DNA of 64,000 nt from Sphaerisporangium flaviroseum (lineage in GTDB: Bacteria; Actinomycetota; Actinomycetes; Streptosporangiales; Streptosporangiaceae). The DNA is taken from the NCBI RefSeq assembly GCF_039537005.1, contig NZ_BAAAZR010000028.1, positions 186,001-250,000 of the forward strand. The letters run 5' to 3'. The notes beneath the pieces are model-generated. The model saw only the letters and a program-made list of their open reading frames with translations, did not search any database and had not been told where the DNA came from. Shown piece by piece: positions 55,178 to 63,025 of this stretch (position 1 is its first letter; the number at the start of each line of letters is the position of its first letter). Position numbers and translations under genes: made by a program.

Positions 55178-55347
55178 GCCTTGCGAGCCTCGTCGACCAG
55201 CAGCACCGGGATGTCGTCGCGCACTGGATAGACCAGCCCGCACGTCTCGGAACTGCACGCCAGCTCATCGCTCTCGGTCACGGCGTTGAGCGGCGACTTG
55301 CAGGCCGGGCAGGCCAGGATGTCGAGCAACCAGTCATCGATCTTCAC
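55174..55347 (-). CDS. Trm112-family zinc-ribbon protein
   Basis: A 57-residue zinc-ribbon protein: CPAC (about 11-14) and the second metal region CSSETC, then GLVYPVRDDIPVLL, the classical Trm112/YcaR ending. It is small and cytoplasmic. In eukaryotes Trm112 activates methyltransferases; in bacteria the role is unknown. GTG 55347 has GAGGAG upstream. It is inserted between manB (2 bp gap) and the SIS gene (4 nt overlap), so all three are one operon. Confidence 0.92.
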   Translation of the reverse strand: MKIDDWLLDILACPACKSPLNAVTESDELACSSETCGLVYPVRDDIPVLLVDEARKA

Positions 55348-55349
55348 TG

Positions 55350-56705
55350 TCAGCTCCTCACGACGGCGAGGATCTCGTCCCGGATCGCCGCCATCGGCTT
55401 TTCGTCGGCCGCCTCGGCGTTCAACCGGAGAAGCGGCTCTGTGTTGGAGGGACGAAGGTTGAACCACCAGCCGGGCCCCGACACGGTCAGGCCGTCGAGC
55501 TCGTCCACGCTCACCCCGTCACGGCCGGCGTACAGGGCGCGGACCCGTTCCAGCGCGGCGGCCACGTCGTCGACGGCGCTGTTGATCTCGCCGGACGCGG
55601 CGTAGCGGGAGTAGGGCCGCAGGACGTCCGACAGCGGGGCGTCCTGCTCACCCAGCGCGGCCAGCACGTGCAGCGCCGCCAGCATGCCCGAGTCGGCGAA
55701 CCAGAAGTCGCGGAAGTAGTAGTGGGCGGAATGCTCGCCGCCGAAGACGGCTCCGGTGCGGGCCATCTCGGCCTTGATGAAGGAGTGCCCCACCCGGGTG
55801 CGCACAGGGACCCCGCCGTGCTCGGCGATGATCTCGGGCACCGCCTTGGAGGTGATGAGGTTGTGGATCACCGTGGCGCCTGGATGCCGGGCCAGCTCGC
55901 GCGCGGCCACCAGCGCGGTGATCGTGGAGGGCGAGACGGACTCCCCACGCTCGTCGACCACCCAGCAGCGGTCGGCGTCGCCGTCGAAGGCGAGGCCGAG
56001 GTCGGCCCCCTGGTCGAGCACGGCCTTCTGCAGGTCGCGCAGGTTGTCGGGCTCGATGGGGTTCGCCTCGTGGTTGGGGAAGGTGCCGTCGAGCTCGAAG
56101 TAGAGCGCCGTCACCTCCAGTGGGAGACCCTCGAACACCGAAGGCACGGTGTGGCCGCCCATGCCGTTGCCGGCGTCCACCACGACCCTGAGCGGCCGGA
56201 TGGCCGACAGATCGACCAGGCCGCGAAGGTGGGCGGCGTACCCGGCGAGCAGGTCGCGCTTGGTGATCTTCCCCGTGCGGCCCGTGGCCTGGACGCACGA
56301 GGCGAGCAACTCGGCGGCGCGGTCGCGGACCTCGGCGAGCCCGGTGCCGGTGCCCACCGGGACGGCGCCGGCGCGGCACAGCTTCATCCCGTTGTAACGG
56401 GCGGGATTGTGACTGGCCGTAAACATCACGCCGGGTAGACCCAGGCTGCCGCTGGCGTAGTAGAGCAGGTCGGTGGACCCGAGCCCCGCGTCGACCACGT
56501 CGGCGCCCCGGCCGGTCGCCCCCCGGGCGAAGGCCGCGGCGAGCGGGACGGAGGACGCGCGCATGTCGTGCGCGATCACCACGGAGCCGGCTCCGGTCAC
56601 CTCGACGAAGGCCGCGCCCACTGCCTCGGCCACATCCTCGTCGAGCTCACCGGGAACGACGCCTCGGATGTCATACGCCTTGAAGATCTTGGCGAGGTCG
56701 CCCAC
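55350..56705 (-). CDS. manB: phosphomannomutase/phosphoglucomutase
   Basis: A 451-residue alpha-D-phosphohexomutase that interconverts mannose-6-P and mannose-1-P for GDP-mannose supply. The phosphoserine loop is TASHNPARYNG (Ser98), the metal loop is FDGDADRCWV, the sugar loop is GGEHSAHYYF and the phosphate loop is RPSNTEPLLRL. Length and motif order are normal. The GTG start has GGAGCGG upstream. It begins the manB-trm112-SIS operon and corresponds to Rv3257c by context. Confidence 0.95.
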   Translation of the reverse strand: MGDLAKIFKAYDIRGVVPGELDEDVAEAVGAAFVEVTGAGSVVIAHDMRASSVPLAAAFARGATGRGADVVDAGLGSTDLLYYASGSLGLPGVMFTASHNPARYNGMKLCRAGAVPVGTGTGLAEVRDRAAELLASCVQATGRTGKITKRDLLAGYAAHLRGLVDLSAIRPLRVVVDAGNGMGGHTVPSVFEGLPLEVTALYFELDGTFPNHEANPIEPDNLRDLQKAVLDQGADLGLAFDGDADRCWVVDERGESVSPSTITALVAARELARHPGATVIHNLITSKAVPEIIAEHGGVPVRTRVGHSFIKAEMARTGAVFGGEHSAHYYFRDFWFADSGMLAALHVLAALGEQDAPLSDVLRPYSRYAASGEINSAVDDVAAALERVRALYAGRDGVSVDELDGLTVSGPGWWFNLRPSNTEPLLRLNAEAADEKPMAAIRDEILAVVRS

Positions 56706-56780
56706 GAACCGCTCCGCACCTAGTCACGTCCATTCGGACCGAGCCTACTGGGTGACGGTCCACGCGGGGACCGGAGCGCC

Positions 56781-57146
56781 TCAGCGCTCCAGGTTCTGCT
56801 GGGCGGACCGCAGGACCCGGAGGTGACCGCGCCGGCCGACCTCCACGCCCTGTCCGACGGGCTCTCCCGAGGACGGGGCCGGCCTGGCCGCCTCGCGCAC
56901 GGCGTTGGCCAGGGCCTCCAGGTCATCGGTGCTCGGTTGCCCCGCCTCCGACGGCAGCCGGACGACCTCCCACCCACGCGGGGCCGTCAGCCGCTCCGCG
57001 TGGTCCGCGCACAGGTCGTAGCAGTGTGGTTCGACGTACGTGGCCAGCGGCCCGAGCACGGCGGTCGAGTCGGCGTAGACGTACGTGAGTGTGAAGACGG
57101 CAGGCTGCCTGCAGGCGGTACGGGAACAGCTGCGGACGGGGCTCAC
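56781..57146 (-). CDS. DUF3499 family protein
   Basis: A 121-residue protein of the actinobacterial DUF3499 family (Rv3258c-like). Cys-rich N-terminus SPVRSCSRTACRQPAVFTLTYVYADSTAVLGPL, then ECYDLCADHAERLTAPRGWEVVRL-type segment (here HCYDLCADHAERL). The pairs of cysteines look metal-binding. The C-terminal 45 residues are variable. Function is unknown. TACGGT lies 6 nt before GTG 57146, so it is probably leaderless. It is divergent from the metallopeptidase-family gene. Confidence 0.87.
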   Translation of the reverse strand: MSPVRSCSRTACRQPAVFTLTYVYADSTAVLGPLATYVEPHCYDLCADHAERLTAPRGWEVVRLPSEAGQPSTDDLEALANAVREAARPAPSSGEPVGQGVEVGRRGHLRVLRSAQQNLER

Positions 57147-57152
57147 GGAGGG

Positions 57153-57158
57153 ACCGTA
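57153..57158 (-). promoter_or_regulatory. -10 element, leaderless DUF3499 gene
   Basis: TACGGT on the minus strand ends 6 nt before GTG 57146; no ribosome site is present. Confidence 0.45.
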
Positions 57159-57274
57159 TCCGGTCCGCGTTCACATTGCCACCACCTGACAGCTCTTAAC
57201 GAGCGTGTCGCCACAATTCGGACACGTGCCATCCGCACCTCGGGGAGTGGGCGCGGGATCGGAGAAGCACGATC

Positions 57275-57280
57275 TAGGCT
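57275..57280 (+). promoter_or_regulatory. -10 element, leaderless metallopeptidase-family gene
   Basis: TAGGCT ends 6 nt before GTG 57287, with no ribosome site, a leaderless layout. Confidence 0.45.
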
Positions 57281-57286
57281 TGCTGT

Positions 57287-57751
57287 GTGAGTTCGGCCCC
57301 AGGCGGCAAGGCCCGCCCCAACGGCCCGCGGCGGCGCGACCGGCACGGCCGCGGCATGCGCGGTCCGCTCGCCCCGTCGCACGTGCCCATCGCGCGCGCC
57401 AGAAGCGAGCGCTTCGACGACTTCGTGCTGGACGCGGTCGACCGGCTCAAGCCGAAGTGGGGTGGGCAGCTCTCCTCCGTCGAGTTCGCCGTCGAGGAGG
57501 TGCCCCCGGCCGACGAGCTGATCGACGGGCCCGGCAGGCTCTCCTCCGACCCCATCCCCTTCGGCCGGGTCCAGCCGGCCGCCGGCGGCTCCGCGCCCGT
57601 GGTCGTGGTCTACCGCCGCCCGCTGGAGGCGCGGGCCAGAGACCGCGACACGCTGGGCGCCCTGGTGCACGACGTGGTGGTCGAGCAGGTCGCCAACCTG
57701 CTGGGGCTCTCGCCCGACACCGTCGACCCCGGCTACGACGACCGCCACTGA
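57287..57751 (+). CDS. metallopeptidase-family protein with lost HExxH
   Basis: A 154-residue protein of the minimal zincin (Rv3259-like) family. After a basic N-terminus (RRRDRHGRGMRGP) the core FDDFVLDAVDRLKPKWGGQLSSVEFAVEEVPP is conserved. The helix that carries HExxH in active relatives reads VHDVVVEQVANLLGL: the first His and the pattern remain but the Glu and second His are replaced. It is therefore unlikely to be a standard zinc protease. Location between DUF3499 and DUF5719 is the conserved one. Confidence 0.85.
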   Translation: MSSAPGGKARPNGPRRRDRHGRGMRGPLAPSHVPIARARSERFDDFVLDAVDRLKPKWGGQLSSVEFAVEEVPPADELIDGPGRLSSDPIPFGRVQPAAGGSAPVVVVYRRPLEARARDRDTLGALVHDVVVEQVANLLGLSPDTVDPGYDDRH

Positions 57752-57759
57752 AGCGGCGT

Positions 57760-59190
57760 TCAGGGCAGGACCACCGCGGGAGACTCGATCGTCCTCGGGA
57801 CGATGGCCCAGGTGCGGGCGAGGGCCAGGGGCTGGGCGGTGACGAGCAGCCCGCCGGCCGTGCTCTCGTCCATCACCCGGCCGCCGTACACCGGCCCCGA
57901 GCCGGGCAGGGGCAGTACCACGACGCTGTAGTCGCCGCGCCCTCCCGGCGGAGCGAGCTTGATCTCCTTGGTTCGCGACGCGGCGATCGCGACGTCCACG
58001 GGCGCGGGTGCGGGACCCCGCTTCGGCAGCGTCTGCACCCGCACCTTCCCGGCCGCGGCCGGCGCGGAAAGGATCAGCCGGGACGAGATCTTCTTCCCGC
58101 TGCGGTTGTCGGCGACCACGCTGCCGATGTCGATCGGCGGCGCCCCCGCGCTGAACGCGATGTCCTGCTTGGCACCGGTGCCCGTGACCAGCATGCCCGC
58201 CAGGATCGGGACGTCGGCGGTGAGCACGATGGCCGAGGGCTGGCCGCCGATGCCGGTCGACAGGTCGAGCGACCCGGTGGACCCGGCGGCCACCTCGATC
58301 GTCTCGCGGTTCTTCATGGCGTAGAAGCCGTCGGCCGTCAGCGCCTTCACGCGCACGACGGTGTCGGCCTCCCCGGGGGCCGTGACGTACAGCTCGCGCC
58401 TGCCTCCTCCGCCGGGGATCCCCGGGACGACGACGCTGGTCGACGGCTCGGCCGACACCGGCAGCCAGTCGGTGCCCTTGCCCTTCGGGACGACCACCCG
58501 CGCGGCGGCCGCCACCCGCCCGCTGATGGTGCGCACCTCCACGGCCATGACCAGAGGCGAGGGCGCGAGGTCGCCCACCCGTATCGTGCGCTGCTCGCCA
58601 GGCTTGAGCACGAAGCCGTTGCCGGTGTCGCTGACCACCGGACCCTCGCCGGCGTAGACCATGACCTCCAGGACGGCCTCGGCCTCGTCCGCGTTGGTCA
58701 GGTAGAGCACGACGTCGGCGGCGGCGGGGCCGGGGCCGACGAACCACGTGCTGGAGCCGGGCTCGGCGCACCGCACCCCGGCCAGCCCGCGGCGGGCGCC
58801 GTCGGTCCGCCTGGTGGTCTGCGTGGCCTCCAGTCCCGCGGCCATCGCGCCGGAACCGGCGACCGCCAGCGGGCCCGACTTCTCGGGCACCTCGCGCTGC
58901 CAGAGCAGACCTGGCTGATCGAGCGTCGCCGGCGGCGCGGCCTTGGCCTTGATCTCCGTGATGGTGGTGCGTCCCCTGCCCTTGCCCCCGGGCGGGGTGA
59001 TCGTGCTGACGCGTGCGCCCCCCGGGTCGGGGCAGACGGTCGCGACCGACTCCACCGCCACCCTGCCGGGGGTGACGGCGGGCAAGGCGGCGACGCCGGG
59101 ACGGGTCACGGCGGCCACGCCGAACAGTGCCGTCAGGGCGATCAGGACCAAGGCGAGGAACCCGAAGCGGTTCTCGATCAGCAACCTCAT
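57760..59190 (-). CDS. DUF5719 exported/membrane-anchored protein
   Basis: A 476-residue protein with an N-terminal TM or signal anchor (about 8-28: FGFLALVLIALTALFGVAAV) and a large extracytoplasmic, beta-rich domain of the DUF5719 family. Features include AGVRCAEPGSSTWFVGPG (a frequently conserved Cys/Trp segment) and VVLYLTNADEAEAVLEVMVY. It is translationally coupled to the large glycosyltransferase gene by an ATGA overlap (59187-59190), which suggests a joint role at the cell envelope, for example as a partner of the GT complex. Confidence 0.87.
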   Translation of the reverse strand: MRLLIENRFGFLALVLIALTALFGVAAVTRPGVAALPAVTPGRVAVESVATVCPDPGGARVSTITPPGGKGRGRTTITEIKAKAAPPATLDQPGLLWQREVPEKSGPLAVAGSGAMAAGLEATQTTRRTDGARRGLAGVRCAEPGSSTWFVGPGPAAADVVLYLTNADEAEAVLEVMVYAGEGPVVSDTGNGFVLKPGEQRTIRVGDLAPSPLVMAVEVRTISGRVAAAARVVVPKGKGTDWLPVSAEPSTSVVVPGIPGGGGRRELYVTAPGEADTVVRVKALTADGFYAMKNRETIEVAAGSTGSLDLSTGIGGQPSAIVLTADVPILAGMLVTGTGAKQDIAFSAGAPPIDIGSVVADNRSGKKISSRLILSAPAAAGKVRVQTLPKRGPAPAPVDVAIAASRTKEIKLAPPGGRGDYSVVVLPLPGSGPVYGGRVMDESTAGGLLVTAQPLALARTWAIVPRTIESPAVVLP

Positions 59191-62100
59191 CGGACCAGCA
59201 CTCCCTCGGCCGCCCGCTCGACCGGCATCTCGACGTAGTCCTCGACGGGTTCCACGCTGCGAGCGCCCGGAGAGGCGAGGACCAGGACCAGGATCACGAG
59301 CACCACCTGGGCCCACAGCCACACGTCGTGCCAGAAGGCGGGGTATTCGATGGCCACGCGGCCACCGGCGGGAGGGACTGCGAAGCCCTGCGCCCAGCCG
59401 TCGACGGTCCGCCCATCGAGGCTGGAGCCGCCGGCCGTGGCGGTCCACCCGCCGGCGGGCTCGGCCAGCACCAGCGTGCGTTCGCCCTGGCCGGCCGGGA
59501 CCGTGGCCGTCACGCCGCCGCCCGCCGTCTCGGTGTAGGGCACGGGGGTGCGCGCCCCGGCCTTGTCCACGAGGTAGGCGCGGCCGAGAGGCCGGACCAG
59601 GCGCCACAGCCCGGCACTCGGCGAGAGGTTCACCCGGACCAGGGCGGGATCGGAGTCGAGGGAGCGCCGCACCTTGGCGTCGACCGGAGCCGGCACGGCG
59701 ACGAAGCGCACACCGTAGGTGGCGAGCGTGAGGGCGTCGTCGCCGCCACGCCCGGAGGCCATGCCGGCCACGGTGCCCGAGAGCCGCTCACGCATCGCGG
59801 CGGGCACCGGAAGGTCGGTCTCGCCGATCAGGGGGATGCGGCCACGCAGCACGGTGAAGGTGAGCCGCCCGTCGGTCCCCGAGCGGAGCACGACCGTGCC
59901 CTCGCCCTTGGTGGAACTGGCGGCGGCGAAGTCGCTGATCACGCTGGGCACGCCCCGCTGGAGCGGTCCGCGCGTGCCGTCCTTCATCCACAGGCCCGCG
60001 GCGGCCACCGGCGTGCCGCAGGCCACGAGGACCATCAGCGCGGCGGCGACCCGGCGCAGGCCCCCGCGTTCGCGAAGCTCGACGATGCGGTGGCCGGTGA
60101 GGGCCGCCGCCACGATCAGGCCCGTCGCGGCGAACGCCAGCGGCACGCCGGGCCAGGCCGGGACGCCCGCCACCGGGACGCGGCTGACCACGATCGCGAC
60201 CAGGATGCCGAAGACCGTGACGCCCCAGCCCACGACGACCACCATCTGGTGCCGCCGGAAGATCAGGGCGGCGAGCGCGGCGGCGATCAGGCCGCCGGTG
60301 ACCCACACGGGCGGCATGCCGGGGCCACCGGGGCTGAGCAGCAGCAGGGCGTCGGCCGGGAGGCGCGGGTCGGCCAGCCCGGGACGGTGCAGACCGGCCT
60401 CCAGCATGATGCGCCCTGGATCGCCGGCGATCTGGACCAGCCAGGGAAACAGCAGGACGACCGGCACGGCCATGGCGATGCCCAGCGAGACTCCGACGCC
60501 GCGCCGCACACCGCCGAACGACACCGCGGCGAGGCCGCCGAGCACGGCGACCAGGACGTAGACCAGGGGCGCGAACGCGGTGCCGACCGCGAGCAGCAGG
60601 CCGAGACCCCACGCGGCGCGGCGAGCGCTCCGCCGCTCTCCCATGATGACCCTGGAGGCCAGGGAGGCGTAGGCGGGGAGCAGGACGAAGACCACCGCCG
60701 TGCCGAGCCGTCCGGCCGCGACGACGCCTGTCGCCACGGGCAGCAGCGCGTACGACGCGGCAAGCCAGACGCGTGCGAGCGGGTAGGAGATCATCGAACG
60801 GGTGGCGACGTAGGCGGACAGGCCCGCGAGCGGCACGCAGCCGAGCAGCACGACCGAGACGGCGAGCCACGTCTTGCCGAGGAAGACGGTCGACAGCGCC
60901 GCGAGAACCGCGACGTACGGCGGGGCCCAGCCGTCGGAGCCGAGCCCGCTGGCGTGGTAGCCGGAGGTGTAGAACTGCCACAGGTCGGAGGCGCCGCCCA
61001 CGACCGGGACCAGAGCGCCGCCGCCGAGCAGGTCGCCGTAGAGCAGGGACCGCTCGGCGGTCAGCGTGACGGCGAGGAGCGCCAGGCCGAGCAGCACACC
61101 GGGGTGGCTGAAGACGCGCTGCATCAGCCCCACGTCGGTGAGTAGCTCGTCGCCGTCGTCGTCATTGGACGGCTCGCTGATCACCGCGTGGTGCCGCCCC
61201 GCGGAGTCGATCGGCCCCGATCCGGACAGGTAGCTCTGGACCATGTCGGCCAGGCGCCGGTAGGCCGCCCCCGAGGGAGTGAACAGTGGCTTGACCAGGG
61301 CGTATCCCTGTTTTCTCTCTTCCTTCCTCGCCTTGCGGGCCTTCAGGAGACGGCGAGGGCCGCCCACCACCGAGGCGACCGCGACCACCTCGTCGAGGGC
61401 GTTGGCCGGCTGCTTGGCCAAGATCAGCAGAAGCGTGCGGAAGAACGAGCCGAAGATGTTGCGGACCAGCGACCACATAAGCGACCGCGCCGGCAGGTTC
61501 GCCATGATCACGAACATGGCGTTGCGCCGGTCGAGCCTGCGGGGGTGGTCGGTGCTGGCGGTCATGCGGCGCCTGCGGCGCGTCGCCGCCTCGGCGTGCC
61601 ACGCCACCGCGGCGGTCACGTTGAGGACGTGGTAGCCGGCGGCCGTGGCGCGCCAGCACAGGTCGAGGTCGTCGCGGAAGAGGGGCAGCGCCGGGTCGAG
61701 ACCGCCGAGCCGCTCCCACACGTCGCGACGGATCAGCATGCCCGCCGTGGACACCGACAGCACCTTGCGGACGCCGTCGTGCTGCCCCTGGTCGTACTCC
61801 CTGGGCTCCAGGCCGGTGTCACGGCGACCCGAGCGGTCGACCGTGACGCCGACTTCGAGCAGAATGCGCCGATCGAGCCAGTCGCGGAGCTTCGGGCCGA
61901 GGATGGCCACCTTCTCGTCCTCGGCCGCGGCCCACAGCAGGGCCTCCAGCGCCTGCGGGTGGGGGGCGCAGTCGTCGTGCAGCAGCCAGATCCACTCCTG
62001 GCCGCCGGTGCGCGGCAACCGCTCCAGGACCGCCGCCACCGCCTCGCCGAAGCCGGTGGAGCGGGGCAGGCTGAGGACGCTGTTCGCACCGAAGGCCTCG

Positions 62101-62261
62101 GTGAGCGCCCTGGCGCTGCCGTCACGGCTGCCGTTGTCGACCCCCACGACCCGGTCGAGGGGACGGGTCTGCCGCAGGACGCCGTCGAGCGTCTCCGTCA
62201 ACCAGCGGGCGCCATCGTGGGCGACGACGATCGCGGTTACGGATTGGCGCGGCGGTTGCAC
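59187..62261 (-). CDS. large GT2 glycosyltransferase with membrane domain
   Basis: A 1024-residue protein. Residues 6-280 form a GT-A family 2 glycosyltransferase: VTAIVVAHDGARWLTETL, VDNGSRDGS, the metal-binding LLHDDCAP (Asp96-Asp97) and FRDDLDLCWRA. The middle holds a basic region. Residues about 400-830 have around ten TM segments, and a soluble C-terminal domain of beta type ends with another TM. The size and architecture match the actinobacterial family beside whiB, which probably makes an exported glycan or glycosylates proteins at the membrane. GTG 62261 follows GAGGA; the frame extends upstream without support. Confidence 0.9.
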   Translation of the reverse strand: MQPPRQSVTAIVVAHDGARWLTETLDGVLRQTRPLDRVVGVDNGSRDGSARALTEAFGANSVLSLPRSTGFGEAVAAVLERLPRTGGQEWIWLLHDDCAPHPQALEALLWAAAEDEKVAILGPKLRDWLDRRILLEVGVTVDRSGRRDTGLEPREYDQGQHDGVRKVLSVSTAGMLIRRDVWERLGGLDPALPLFRDDLDLCWRATAAGYHVLNVTAAVAWHAEAATRRRRRMTASTDHPRRLDRRNAMFVIMANLPARSLMWSLVRNIFGSFFRTLLLILAKQPANALDEVVAVASVVGGPRRLLKARKARKEERKQGYALVKPLFTPSGAAYRRLADMVQSYLSGSGPIDSAGRHHAVISEPSNDDDGDELLTDVGLMQRVFSHPGVLLGLALLAVTLTAERSLLYGDLLGGGALVPVVGGASDLWQFYTSGYHASGLGSDGWAPPYVAVLAALSTVFLGKTWLAVSVVLLGCVPLAGLSAYVATRSMISYPLARVWLAASYALLPVATGVVAAGRLGTAVVFVLLPAYASLASRVIMGERRSARRAAWGLGLLLAVGTAFAPLVYVLVAVLGGLAAVSFGGVRRGVGVSLGIAMAVPVVLLFPWLVQIAGDPGRIMLEAGLHRPGLADPRLPADALLLLSPGGPGMPPVWVTGGLIAAALAALIFRRHQMVVVVGWGVTVFGILVAIVVSRVPVAGVPAWPGVPLAFAATGLIVAAALTGHRIVELRERGGLRRVAAALMVLVACGTPVAAAGLWMKDGTRGPLQRGVPSVISDFAAASSTKGEGTVVLRSGTDGRLTFTVLRGRIPLIGETDLPVPAAMRERLSGTVAGMASGRGGDDALTLATYGVRFVAVPAPVDAKVRRSLDSDPALVRVNLSPSAGLWRLVRPLGRAYLVDKAGARTPVPYTETAGGGVTATVPAGQGERTLVLAEPAGGWTATAGGSSLDGRTVDGWAQGFAVPPAGGRVAIEYPAFWHDVWLWAQVVLVILVLVLASPGARSVEPVEDYVEMPVERAAEGVLVR

Positions 62262-62501
62262 GGAGATGGTCCTCGGGGGCTCGTGTGGTTTGCGCCGATC
62301 ACGATACGGCACCCCGAGCATGCCGGGTCGGCCACTCTCCCAATCGGGTATCCCGAACGCGCGCCGGCGGTCACGTCCCCTCGCCCGGCCTGCGGCTATG
62401 GCCCCCCTGACCCTAGCCGTTCAGCCGTGACCGTGATCGCTCAGCGTTGATCGTCATATCTCGGATCGTGACCGTCGCCGTGCGGCGGTCATCGTGTTCA
62501 C

Positions 62502-62759
62502 TCAGCCGGCCTCGCGCTTGATCCGGCGACGCTCCCTCTCGGACAACCCTCCCCAGATCCCAAACCTCTCATCATGCTGCAGCGCATACTCCAAGCACTC
62601 CGCTCGCACCTCGCAGGACCGGCATACCTTCTTGGCCTCCCGCGTGGAACCGCCCTTTTCTGGAAAAAACGCCTCCGGATCCGTCTGCGCGCACAACGCG
62701 CGCTCCTGCCATCCCAGCTCTTCCGCGCCGAGCACCTGTGCCATGACCAGATCGGTCAA
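62502..62759 (-). CDS. whiB: WhiB-family iron-sulfur regulator
   Basis: An 85-residue WhiB protein. Four Fe-S cysteines: Cys23, Cys46, Cys49, Cys55 (LCAQTD, VCRSCEVRAEC), the turn GIWGG (67-71) and the basic tail SERERRRIKREAG for DNA contact. By sequence and position it is the WhiB/WhiB2-WhmD orthologue required for sporulation septation in Streptomyces and division in mycobacteria, where it works with WhiA. The start is TTG 62759: AGGAGG lies 6 nt before it, and no ATG or GTG fits the conserved TDLVMAQ N-terminus. A GACAC (WhiA-like) sequence is in the promoter region. Confidence 0.95.
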   Translation of the reverse strand: MTDLVMAQVLGAEELGWQERALCAQTDPEAFFPEKGGSTREAKKVCRSCEVRAECLEYALQHDERFGIWGGLSERERRRIKREAG

Positions 62760-62863
62760 TGCACACCTCCTGCCGATCGCCCGCCCGCTCCGCAACGGAG
62801 CCCCCCTTGGAACACCTTCCTCAATACCCACCTTGTGAAAGGCGTAACAACACAGCTGTAATT

Positions 62864-62873
62864 ACACGCGTGT
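62864..62873. promoter_or_regulatory. palindrome in whiB upstream region
   Basis: ACACGCGTGT is a perfect 10-bp palindrome about 105 bp upstream of the whiB start. The flanking sequence CTGTAATTACACGCGTG is nearly the same as the antitoxin promoter sequence CTGTAATACACGCGTG near 6215. A shared regulator or chance are both possible. Confidence 0.35.
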
Positions 62874-63025
62874 GTCGCGTGTGGCGTCAAGCAGCACGAC
62901 AGTATCCGGGGAAAGACCAGCTCACCCCGATATGCAGGCCCCGGCGGAATATATGGCCGTCTTCGGCATATGACGCCCCTCCGGCGGACGGGGCGGCCTT
63001 CTGTAATCCCCGATCTTCAATGCCC

